This document shows positions 17,148-24,201 of a stretch of DNA of 34,078 bases, in pieces. The notes beneath the pieces were generated by a model that saw nothing but the letters and a program-made list of their open reading frames with translations, was not told the origin of the DNA and did not search any database. Each line of letters opens with the position of its first letter. The stretch's first letter is position 1. The translations under genes were made by a program, and so were the position numbers. Location: the NCBI GenBank assembly GCA_947854175.1, contig CANTYJ010000077.1:1-34078 (forward strand), written 5' to 3'. Origin of the DNA: an uncultured Turicimonas sp. GTDB lineage: Bacteria; Pseudomonadota; Gammaproteobacteria; Burkholderiales; Burkholderiaceae_F.

Positions 17148-17217
17148 ACTACTCGAGCAGTTTTCAGGCAGAAAATTACATCAGTTCAAAAAAGAACCGT
17201 ATCCCAAGGAGACTAAT

Positions 17218-18798
17218 ATGACAACTAGACGTAATTTTCTTAAGACATCCTCTTTTGCTTCTTTAGGTATATTAACCGCCGGTGTTTCAACGGCTCATGC
17301 CGCCGATGTCGCTTCATCAGCCATTCCAACTAAATGGGACAGAGAAACTGATGTCCTCGTTGCGGGTTCCGGCATTGCCGGTATGTCTGCCGCCATCTCC
17401 GCAATGGACAAAGGCGCCAAAGTTCTGGTTTTGGAAAAAGGTAAAAACTATGGCGGATGTGCAATCATCAACGGAGGCATCATTGCCTTAGGAGGTGGTA
17501 CAAGAACTCAGAAGGAACACGGGGTAGAAGATAGTCCGGAACTTCTCTATAAGAAGTTAACAAATCCGGCTCACCACGAATACCGCAAAAATACGCCTGA
17601 GCTGGTAAAGAAATACTCTGAGTGGTGCCCGGGCACACAAGTATGGTTAGAAGAGCATGGTGTCCGTTTCCTTCCCACTTTCACAAAACCTGGAAAATAT
17701 GATTCTCAACATCATGAATCTTATCATCACATCTGGTGGAAGGATTCCGGAGAAGGCGGCAAAAAGCCACAACCAACAGGTGGCTTTATGACCGGTCGCG
17801 GAATCATGATGCCTTTCTATGAATACTTCACCGGTAAAGGCGGCCAAATCCTTCTTGAGCAGAAACTGATCGATGTTTATGTAGATTCTAAAGGTGCTGT
17901 TGTAGGAGCAAAAGTACAAGGTTCTGACGGAAAAGTTCAAAACATCAAAGCAAATAAAGGTGTGGTTCTTGCAGGCGGAAGCTGGAAAGCCAACACAGAA
18001 CTTAGAAAACTTACTGATCCACGTTTTACTGAAAATATGATTTCAACCGGTTATCCGTTTGTCGCTCCGGACGGTTCAGCTATTCTTGCCGGAGTCCGTG
18101 CCGGCGGGATGTTGGTCGGTGATCGTTGTGAAGATACACCTCATCTGCGCCGAAAATTTGGCACAGCACACTATGGTTTCCCGAAAGGAAGTAAATATGG
18201 AGCTCCCGGCCTGGGAATCAAAGGTGCTCGTTGGGCGGAAATAATCTTCACAAACAAGAACGGAGATAGATTCGTCAAAGAGTTAGATAAAGCCAACTTA
18301 GGCGGATACTCCTTCTACGATGCCGCTTTAGTTCAACCGGATCAATTCCTTTGGACTATATTTGATGATGCGACTGCCAAGAAGTACAAATGGGATACTA
18401 AGGCCCCAACCTGTGAAGAAGGCTATGCCTTCACAGCAGACACTCTGGCAGATTTAGCTAAATTGACCAATCAGCCCAACCTTGAAAAAACAGTGTCCCG
18501 TTACAACGGCTTTGTTGATGCCAAAAAGGATGATGATTTCGACAAACCGGCGGAAAGCCTCACTAAAAAGATTGAACAAGGACCATTCCATGCAGTACGT
18601 CTTGTTCTGTGCGTACACAACCTTACGGGTGGTTTGGCCATCAACAACAACTCTCAAGTCCTCGGCCAAGACATGAAACCAATTAAAGGTCTCTATGCAG
18701 CCGGAGAAACAGCCGGAGGTCTTTATGTCGGTAACGGAATGCCACGTGCCATCATGCCGGGTCGTTGGGCCGGCGAACATGCAGCAACATCCAAATAG
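17218..18798 (+). CDS. Tat-exported FAD-dependent reductase (flavocytochrome c / fumarate reductase-like flavoprotein)
   Basis: The protein has 526 residues from the ATG at 17218, chosen because AAGGAG lies 6 bases upstream and because it gives a Tat leader, MTTRRNFLKTSSFASLGIL, cleaved after AHA (about 28). The open frame reaches back to 17134, but that part contains the FNR box. The FAD ADP-binding site is DVLVAGSGIAGMSAA (Gly 50-55), with the family EKGKNYGGCAIINGG next. The C-terminal FAD-binding end has HNLTGGLAIN (His 467) and LYAAGETAGGLYVGNG. Heme is not bound by this chain; electrons would come from the tetraheme protein encoded next. The substrate-binding arginine segment differs from canonical fumarate reductase (GNGMPRA instead of NRLGG), so the acceptor is probably not simply fumarate. 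Urocanate-, acrylate- or sulfoxide-type acceptors are among the family options. First gene of a four-gene operon. Confidence 0.9.
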   Translation: MTTRRNFLKTSSFASLGILTAGVSTAHAADVASSAIPTKWDRETDVLVAGSGIAGMSAAISAMDKGAKVLVLEKGKNYGGCAIINGGIIALGGGTRTQKEHGVEDSPELLYKKLTNPAHHEYRKNTPELVKKYSEWCPGTQVWLEEHGVRFLPTFTKPGKYDSQHHESYHHIWWKDSGEGGKKPQPTGGFMTGRGIMMPFYEYFTGKGGQILLEQKLIDVYVDSKGAVVGAKVQGSDGKVQNIKANKGVVLAGGSWKANTELRKLTDPRFTENMISTGYPFVAPDGSAILAGVRAGGMLVGDRCEDTPHLRRKFGTAHYGFPKGSKYGAPGLGIKGARWAEIIFTNKNGDRFVKELDKANLGGYSFYDAALVQPDQFLWTIFDDATAKKYKWDTKAPTCEEGYAFTADTLADLAKLTNQPNLEKTVSRYNGFVDAKKDDDFDKPAESLTKKIEQGPFHAVRLVLCVHNLTGGLAINNNSQVLGQDMKPIKGLYAAGETAGGLYVGNGMPRAIMPGRWAGEHAATSK

Positions 18799-18815
18799 TT
18801 AAACAAATCATGCAG

Positions 18816-18837
18816 ACGGAACAGAGCCTTGTTCCGT
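18816..18837 (+). promoter_or_regulatory. Intercistronic hairpin between reductase and cytochrome genes
   Basis: ACGGAACA pairs perfectly with TGTTCCGT around loop GAGCCT, in the 62-base gap between the two genes. No T tract follows, so it is more likely an RNA-processing or stabilising hairpin, or a partial attenuator, than a full terminator. Confidence 0.55.
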
Positions 18838-18860
18838 TCTGCCATCCCAAGGTTAACATT

Positions 18861-19238
18861 ATGAAAAAAACTTTTCTTCTTTGCCTATCCCTTTGTTTTA
18901 GCTTTTCCATGGTTTCTGTCGGCGCCCAGCAACAAGCCCAAGAACCCATGAAAAAAGAACAATGTCTGGCCTGTCACGGACCAACATTCGATGACTTAAT
19001 CAAAAAAAATGTTCAAGCCCAATCAGACTCAGGTCCTGTGAACCCACATGTATGGATACCTCATGCCGGAGGAGATGAGAAAAACTTCTCAGAATGTATT
19101 GAGTGCCACGCCCAGCATTCCATGCCTCCAAAACCCGGCTATAAAGATACAGGTGCATCACTCGAACCATGCTATGCTTGTCATCATAATTATCAGTTGA
19201 AAAAATGCTCATCGTGTCACGGTGGAAATAACGGCTAA
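18861..19238 (+). CDS. Periplasmic tetraheme cytochrome c
   Basis: A 125-residue secreted protein with a Sec signal peptide (MKKTFLLCLSLCFSFSMVSV, cleavage near GAQ). It has four CxxCH heme-binding motifs: CLACH, CIECH, CYACH and CSSCH. The extra histidines (for example in NPHVWIPHAGG, CHAQHSMPP and CHHNY) would supply distal ligands, as in small tetraheme cytochromes of the CctA/flavocytochrome heme-domain type. In Shewanella-type flavocytochrome c the heme and flavin domains are one chain; here they are separate adjacent genes, so this protein is the likely electron donor to the reductase (inference). The start at 18861 is chosen because upstream codons in the same frame overlap the reductase gene and encode no signal peptide. 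Confidence 0.92.
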   Translation: MKKTFLLCLSLCFSFSMVSVGAQQQAQEPMKKEQCLACHGPTFDDLIKKNVQAQSDSGPVNPHVWIPHAGGDEKNFSECIECHAQHSMPPKPGYKDTGASLEPCYACHHNYQLKKCSSCHGGNNG

Positions 19239-19253
19239 CTTTTACAAAGCGTT

Positions 19254-21050
19254 ATGGGATTAATAAGGTTTACTTTCATCCTGTTCCTAACTTTCTTTTC
19301 CTGCTTTCTTTTTGCTGAAGAGGATCAGAAAATTATAAAGATTGGCCTTATCCACTTCTCTCCACCACTCAGCAAAGACATGGATTTTTCTCCGACCTTG
19401 CGCTATCTACAGAAAGAACTAAAACCATGGAAAGTTGAAGCCAAGGTCTACTCCTCAGCAAATTTAGAAAAAGCCATTAAAGACGGAACGATTGACTTCT
19501 TTTACGCTAGCTCCGGTTTTTTTTACAGAATGCTACCTTTTGGAGTCAGAGATATAGCTACCGTTGTTACAGCCGAAAAACCGGTACCAAATTTCGGAAC
19601 AGCAGGAGCTTTTATCACGCACCGAGACCGAAGTGACATTAATTCCATAGAAGATATGAAAGGCAAGACTTTGGTGGCAAACTACGAGTCGGCTTTTCAT
19701 GGCTACCGCATCGGCATGGCAGATCTTGCATTGCGCGGATACGATCCAAACACCTTTTTCAAAAACAAAATTTTTGTTGGTGAGTCGGCAGATAAGCTAT
19801 TAACCGTGATTCTAGACAAGAAAGCCGATGTTGGTTTTATTAGGGCCTGCTGGCTTGAAGAGCATGAGCTTCAAAATATTGCGGTAATGGATAAAATTAA
19901 GGTTATCGGTCCTAGAGCGGGACCGGTAAGATGTCTTCACTCTACCCGCGCCTATCCAAACAACACATTTGCCTCAACCCGAATTGTCAATCACGATGTT
20001 GCAAAGAAAGTATCTGCCGCATTACTAAGCATGAAGCCAAGTACAAACGGGCAGTACTGGTCTTTGGCCACTGATTTCAAACCGGTTGATGATTTATACC
20101 GCGTTCTGAAGGCCGGTCCATATGAATATATGAATCAATGGTCACTTCGACGATTTGTTGAAACCTATTGGCCTCTTCTTGCGGTTTTGGTTTTAGCAGT
20201 GTTTGGATTGACAGCACACAGTTGGCGTGCTCAACAACTTGTCGATAAAGCAAAAGCTGAACTACTGGATGCTGAAGAAAAAAGGAACAAACTTCAAAAA
20301 CAAGCGCAAGAACTCACAGAAAGAATGGAGGCTCAGCATAAGTTGAATTTAGTCAGTCAACTTTCTTCAGTATTTGCTCATGAAATGAATCAGCCATTAG
20401 CTGCATGCCAATATTTAATCGACGGGCTTAAGGTCCTGAGCAAACGAAATCCAAAGGAATTAAAACCTGAGATTTTGAGTTTTAGTCTTGAGAATTTTGA
20501 GAAAGAACTCAACCGAGCCTCATCTATTGTTAACAAAGTCAGACAATACGCCCGAAAGCAGGCATGTCGAAACCAACAAGTAGACATATCGGACTGCCTT
20601 GCTGAAATTATTCAGACTATGAGAGTCAAATACTCCGGAAAGGTTCAATTAAATGTTGACTTTGCAAAAGAGGTTTTTATTGAAGGTGATCGAGTAGAGA
20701 TTGAGATACTTATCTGGAATCTAGTAAAGAACGCTATCGAAGGCAGCCTGGAATCCTCAAATCCAACAGTATGGATCTCTTTGAAATCACTTAAAGACCA
20801 GATAAACCTTCAAGTTTCAAACACCGGGAGAGTCTTCACGAGTAGTGAAGTGGAAAATATCGGCAAGAATTATTTGAAGAGCTCTAAGGCGGAAGGTTTA
20901 GGGATCGGTCTGCAGGTCATCAAATCGATCTTAGAGGCGATGGGAACTTCTATGAAAATGAACGCTAGGGAAGGCGGAGGTCTTATTCAGTCAGTACTGT
21001 TTACAAAATGGAGAGAAAGCGATAATGACACAACTGACCCAAGAAACTAA
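19254..21050 (+). CDS. Sensor histidine kinase with periplasmic PhnD-like sensor (TtrS-like)
   Basis: This 598-residue inner-membrane kinase has a signal or TM segment at residues 1-20 and a periplasmic-binding-protein-like sensor at about 26-295. The sensor belongs to the phosphonate-binding/TtrS class, with KIGLIHFSPPLSK, SSGFF, and conserved cysteines in RACWLEEHE (Cys 199) and VRCLHSTRAYP (Cys 227). A TM segment follows at about 304-321, then a short coiled coil. The HisKA domain has FAHEMNQPLAA (phospho-His 376). The HATPase domain has N-box NLVKNAIEG (Asn 493), SNTG in place of the usual DNG, and GLGIGL from 548. It begins 15 bases after the cytochrome stop and overlaps the regulator gene by 26 bases. 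By analogy with TtrS, which senses tetrathionate for tetrathionate reductase, it probably senses the acceptor used by the upstream reductase. Confidence 0.9.
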   Translation: MGLIRFTFILFLTFFSCFLFAEEDQKIIKIGLIHFSPPLSKDMDFSPTLRYLQKELKPWKVEAKVYSSANLEKAIKDGTIDFFYASSGFFYRMLPFGVRDIATVVTAEKPVPNFGTAGAFITHRDRSDINSIEDMKGKTLVANYESAFHGYRIGMADLALRGYDPNTFFKNKIFVGESADKLLTVILDKKADVGFIRACWLEEHELQNIAVMDKIKVIGPRAGPVRCLHSTRAYPNNTFASTRIVNHDVAKKVSAALLSMKPSTNGQYWSLATDFKPVDDLYRVLKAGPYEYMNQWSLRRFVETYWPLLAVLVLAVFGLTAHSWRAQQLVDKAKAELLDAEEKRNKLQKQAQELTERMEAQHKLNLVSQLSSVFAHEMNQPLAACQYLIDGLKVLSKRNPKELKPEILSFSLENFEKELNRASSIVNKVRQYARKQACRNQQVDISDCLAEIIQTMRVKYSGKVQLNVDFAKEVFIEGDRVEIEILIWNLVKNAIEGSLESSNPTVWISLKSLKDQINLQVSNTGRVFTSSEVENIGKNYLKSSKAEGLGIGLQVIKSILEAMGTSMKMNAREGGGLIQSVLFTKWRESDNDTTDPRN

Positions 21051-21660
21051 AACAAGATTTTTGGTTCGGGTTATAGATGATGATCCGGGAATTTTGACGG
21101 GCCTAACTTTCTTGTTAACTTGTTCCGGCTGGAAATCTGTTGGGTATAGTTCTGCCGAGGAATTCCTTGAAAAAGACAACATGGCTGTTCCAGGATGTAT
21201 TCTTCTGGATATTCGTATGCCAGGTATGACAGGTATAGAGTTACAAACAGAACTCAAGAGACAGCGTAACGAACTTCCTGTCATCATTATCACAGGTCAT
21301 GCAGACGTTGACACTGCAGTAAGAACCTTAAAGAAAGGTGCTTTCGATTTTTTACAGAAACCGGTGACTTCCGACAAACTTGAAGAAGTGCTAGCAGAAT
21401 GCATTCAAAACAAAATAGTGGCTGATACAGGCAAAAATGAAATTGAAGTCTTAAAGATATATGATGCTCTCAGTCACCGTGAGCAAGAGATACTTGAGCT
21501 GATTGCAACTGGTTTAACAAGCAAGTTAATCGGTGAGAGGTTGGGCTTATCCGAAAGGACTGTACAAGGCCACCGATTGAATATATCTAAGAAATTCAAC
21601 ATTCACTCAAAAAAAGAATTACTAGCATGCTGGGATTTCATAACTAAGAAGGGAAGTTAG
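21025..21660 (+). CDS. FixJ/TtrR-family response regulator
   Basis: The 211 residues comprise a receiver domain at about 12-125, with acidic DDD at 18-20, phospho-acceptor Asp 62 in LLDIRMPG, Thr 90 and Lys 112. A LuxR-type helix-turn-helix follows at about 147-205 (LSHREQEILELIATGLTS, then GERLGLSERTVQGHRLNI). The start lies inside the last codons of the kinase gene, so translation is probably coupled. It should be the cognate partner of the TtrS-like kinase and activate the reductase operon, possibly together with FNR. A decayed copy of its C-terminal domain lies at 16994-17137 upstream of the same operon. Confidence 0.93.
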   Translation: MTQLTQETKTRFLVRVIDDDPGILTGLTFLLTCSGWKSVGYSSAEEFLEKDNMAVPGCILLDIRMPGMTGIELQTELKRQRNELPVIIITGHADVDTAVRTLKKGAFDFLQKPVTSDKLEEVLAECIQNKIVADTGKNEIEVLKIYDALSHREQEILELIATGLTSKLIGERLGLSERTVQGHRLNISKKFNIHSKKELLACWDFITKKGS

Positions 21661-21951
21661 GCTTCTCTTTAAGTCGCAAAAATGTAAAACTTTAACATCT
21701 AATTTTGATTGACTGGGTATTCCCGTTTGTTAGTAGAAAATGAAATAATTTTCTTGTCATTGAAATGTAAATCATTCCCACGATAGCGCATAGGATTCTA
21801 AGGTTATGAATCTTATTCGTTTTAAAACAGAAGAATACCAATTTAACTAATTTCTTGATCTCATTGCAAAATAATTATTGCGTAATGAAAAAGTAGAAAT
21901 TTAACAGTGCAATTAAATATAAAAAAATCAACTAGGTGCACTCAGACTGTT
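21661..21951. other. AT-rich gap before the dinJ remnant, no gene seen
   Basis: There is no convincing coding frame on either strand. CATTGCAAAATAATTATTGC and its flank at 21862-21887 form an imperfect dyad close to the antitoxin start. It could be the former autoregulatory operator of the toxin-antitoxin pair, but this is speculative. Confidence 0.35.
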
Positions 21952-22217
21952 ATGGCGGAAATGTCAAGTGTCAGTTTTCAGATGGATTGTGAGTTGAAAC
22001 TCAATATAGAACAGGTATGTTCTGACATGGGATTGTCATTGACTACAGCTTTCACACTTTTTGCTAAAACGGTGACAAGAGAAAGCGAATTACATTTGAG
22101 ATAACGGCTGCTCCTTTTTATACGAACTCAAACATGAGGCATATTCATCGAGGCATTAAGGCTCTAAATGCTGGAAAAGGCCTTGAAAATGAACTTATAG
22201 AGGTTTCAGAGGGATGA
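21952..22217 (+). pseudogene. dinJ: RelB/DinJ-family antitoxin, frameshifted
   Basis: From the ATG at 21952 the frame reads MAEMSSVSFQMDCELKLNIE then LGLSLTTAF-like MGLSLTTAFTLFAKTVTRES, a typical RelB/DinJ ribbon-helix-helix N-terminus. It then hits a stop at 22102-22104. Shifting one base at GAATTACATTTG restores the family continuation FEITAAPFYTNSNMRHIHRG, IKALNAGKGLENELIEVSEG and a stop at 22215-22217. One C has probably been lost from an ancestral GAATTACCATTTG. The stop overlaps the ATG of the toxin remnant (GGATGAG), as in working TA operons. The antitoxin would be truncated to about 50 residues. Confidence 0.82.
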
Positions 22218-22460
22218 GAAAAGTGTAGTTTGAAGAAGCCAAGACAGATTAGCGTCATTGGAAAGCACAAGGTCAGAAAACATTTCGACGGTTCAATGTT
22301 GGTAATAAACATAGAAAGAAACAACTTTAATCGTATCGGAAAATAAGAACCTGTTAAAGGCGAGCCTAATGGTTCTTAGATCCGCTGAACAGACTATCGA
22401 TAGTGAGCTTACTTCTATTCTCAAAAACACTTATAAAGATCTATCTGCTGGGTGTAACGC
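22214..22460 (+). pseudogene. yoeB: YoeB/Txe-type toxin, decayed
   Basis: Starting at the ATG overlapping the antitoxin stop, the sequence reads MRKV-stop-FEEAKTD-stop-RHWKAQGQKTFRRFN. After a frame change it continues with NNFNRIGK-stop-EPVKGEPNGS, and degrades thereafter (IR-stop-TDYR). YoeB-family toxins read approximately KIVFEEAWEDYLYWQ, then KRINKLIKDIERNPFEGIGK, then PEPLKGEL-x-G-x-WSRRIDEEHR, which fits segment by segment. Several substitutions to stop codons plus at least one frameshift make it a true pseudogene, not a single sequencing error. Confidence 0.78.
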
Positions 22461-22495
22461 TTTCTTGAGAAAAAGGTGGAACGTTTTCTTGAGAA
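22456..22495 (+). repeat. 16-bp direct repeat in the decay zone
   Basis: AACGCTTTCTTGAGAA at 22456-22471 is repeated as AACGTTTTCTTGAGAA at 22480-22495 (15 of 16 identical, 24-base period). It lies at the end of the toxin remnant. From here to 22656 there is only AT-rich sequence leading to the permease promoter. Confidence 0.5.
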
Positions 22496-22656
22496 TTTCC
22501 AACGGGTTCTTTTGTTTATATTTAACACAACAGTATTCCTCAAAATTTCAATTGTGAGTATCTGTAAAAATTCTTTTTTCTTTTTCGTTTATCTAAATTG
22601 GTAAAGCCCCCAAAATTTAAAATCTAGACTTTCTTCCTAAGTCGCCGGAGTCAGGT

Positions 22657-23973
22657 GTGAGCCTAATTGAAAAATTCTTTAAAGTTTCTGAACGGGGTTC
22701 TAATATTAAAACCGAGTTTCTTGGTGCCGTTTCAGCTTATTTAGCCATCTGTTATTTATTTATCGTCGTCCCCGGCATGCTAAAAGATGCCGGTATGCCA
22801 ATTGCAGATGCAACCGTTGCTGTCATTTGGGCTTCTATTATCGGTACCTTTATGATTGCATTCATTGCGAACTTTCCGATAGTGGTTGCTCCCGGTCTTG
22901 GCATCAGTGCCTATTTTGCTTATTATGTCTGCGGCTCTTTAGGTTTATCCTGGCAAGCAGCCTGTGCAGCAGTCATTGTTTCCGGTTTTGTGTTTTTTCT
23001 TCTTACCGTTACCAGGATTCGGCAAGCTATCATCAATGCCATTCCTATTGATCTCAAATTAGCGATTGTTGCCGGTATCGGAGCTTTTATTGCTATTATC
23101 GGTTTGAAGAACGCCGGCATTATTGTTTCAAGCCCCTCAACTTTAATCGGTCTTGGAGACTTAACCAAACCGGAAGCTTATTTGACAATTCTGGGTGTTC
23201 TGGTAGCAGCAGTTTTATCAGCCCGTGGATACAAATTAGCCATGCTGATCGCTATTTTGCTCGTAGCTGCCTTAGGAGTTATTTTAGGTGTCACTCCACT
23301 CGAAGGGCTAAAAAATCTTTTTAACACAACTGACTTTAAGCTCTTCCCTACAGAGACAATTTTCCAATTTGACTTCAAGAGCATGATTACCTTTGGAATT
23401 GTCGGAGTTCTATTTTCAATTACGATGGTTGACCTCTTTGACAATATGTCAACTTTAATCGGTTTGTCTTTCAGAGCCGGTTTCATGGAAAAAAACGGCA
23501 ACATTCCTAACCTCGACAGAGCATTGGTCAGTGATTCCATTGCCACTATCGCAGCCGGAGGAATCGGTACGCCAACTGCAACCGCTATTCTTGAAAGTGC
23601 CGTTGGCATTGAAGCCGGTGCCAGAACCGGTTTGTGTGCAGTCTTCCTTGGTATTTTCTGCTTCCTGACATTATTTATTTCTCCTTTGCTGACACTCATT
23701 CCTGCGTTTGCAACCTCCTGTGTTTTAATCCTTGTTGGATATCTCATGCTGCAAGGAAGTGTCTCAAGGATAAACTTTCATGATGTTTCAACCGGCGTTC
23801 CTTGTTTCCTGACAATTTTCATGATGCCTTTTACGTTTAACATCGCCACCGGTCTCGGTTTTGGTGTTATTAGTTTTGTCATCCTCAAATACCTAACAGG
23901 AAAACGTAACGAAGTCACAATCACCATGGCAGTCATCGCGCTGGTTTTCTTAGCAGTCCTGCTCAGCCACTAA
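22657..23973 (+). CDS. NCS2-family purine permease (AzgA/PbuG-like), copy 1
   Basis: This 438-residue inner-membrane transporter of the nucleobase:cation symporter-2 superfamily, AzgA-like branch, has about 12-14 hydrophobic segments. Members import hypoxanthine, guanine or adenine with protons. Family marks are VVAPGLGISAYFAYYVCG near 75, MVDLFDNMSTLIGLS near 262 and GTPTATAILESAVGIEAGAR near 302. The last departs from the common GTS-x-x-T-x-x-ESAAG and suggests altered specificity. It starts with GTG at 22657, supported by GGAG 7 bases upstream. It is followed by its own terminator, so the paralogue at 24202 is transcribed separately or by readthrough. Confidence 0.9.
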   Translation: MSLIEKFFKVSERGSNIKTEFLGAVSAYLAICYLFIVVPGMLKDAGMPIADATVAVIWASIIGTFMIAFIANFPIVVAPGLGISAYFAYYVCGSLGLSWQAACAAVIVSGFVFFLLTVTRIRQAIINAIPIDLKLAIVAGIGAFIAIIGLKNAGIIVSSPSTLIGLGDLTKPEAYLTILGVLVAAVLSARGYKLAMLIAILLVAALGVILGVTPLEGLKNLFNTTDFKLFPTETIFQFDFKSMITFGIVGVLFSITMVDLFDNMSTLIGLSFRAGFMEKNGNIPNLDRALVSDSIATIAAGGIGTPTATAILESAVGIEAGARTGLCAVFLGIFCFLTLFISPLLTLIPAFATSCVLILVGYLMLQGSVSRINFHDVSTGVPCFLTIFMMPFTFNIATGLGFGVISFVILKYLTGKRNEVTITMAVIALVFLAVLLSH

Positions 23974-23982
23974 TACTTAATT

Positions 23983-24008
23983 CGGGTTCCACATAGGAAC
24001 CCGTTTTT
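23983..24008 (+). terminator. Terminator after NCS2 permease copy 1
   Basis: A perfect 8-bp stem CGGGTTCC/GGAACCCG with loop ACATA is followed by TTTTT. Confidence 0.92.
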
Positions 24009-24043
24009 AAGTTTGAATAGCAACACATAAGGAGATTTGAAAA

Positions 24044-24115
24044 TTGAAAAGATTTTTCTTTCTTAAGGATCCTAAAAAGGATCCTAAAAACAAAGAACCG
24101 GTAAGAATACTTTAG
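24044..24115 (+). CDS. Possible 23-residue small protein or leader peptide
   Basis: A TTG codon at 24044 lies 9 bases after a strong AAGGAG (24029-24034) and opens a short frame, KRFFFLKDPKKDPKNKEPVR plus two residues, ending at TAG 24113-24115. The middle contains the 12-base tandem repeat AAGGATCCTAAA (24065-24088), encoding the repeated KDPK. It lies between a terminator and the second permease. It may be a small basic peptide or a translated leader, but the Shine-Dalgarno is the only hard evidence. Confidence 0.35.
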   Translation: MKRFFFLKDPKKDPKNKEPVRIL

Positions 24116-24201
24116 GCAAATCGAATATTAGTATCCAAGAAATGACGCCTTAATGCGCTATTTTCACGTTTATTTCCCATGTCAAACTTTTTTCGAGCAA
24201 A

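Noticed and set aside
17134-17217. Upstream extension of the FAD reductase to an ATG-like start at 17134
   Set aside because: It would place the FNR box inside the coding region and bury the Tat leader behind 28 residues; the ATG at 17218 has a strong Shine-Dalgarno.
23178-23747. 189-codon minus-strand frame inside the first NCS2 permease
   Set aside because: Antisense shadow; the sense frame carries clear transporter motifs across the same bases.
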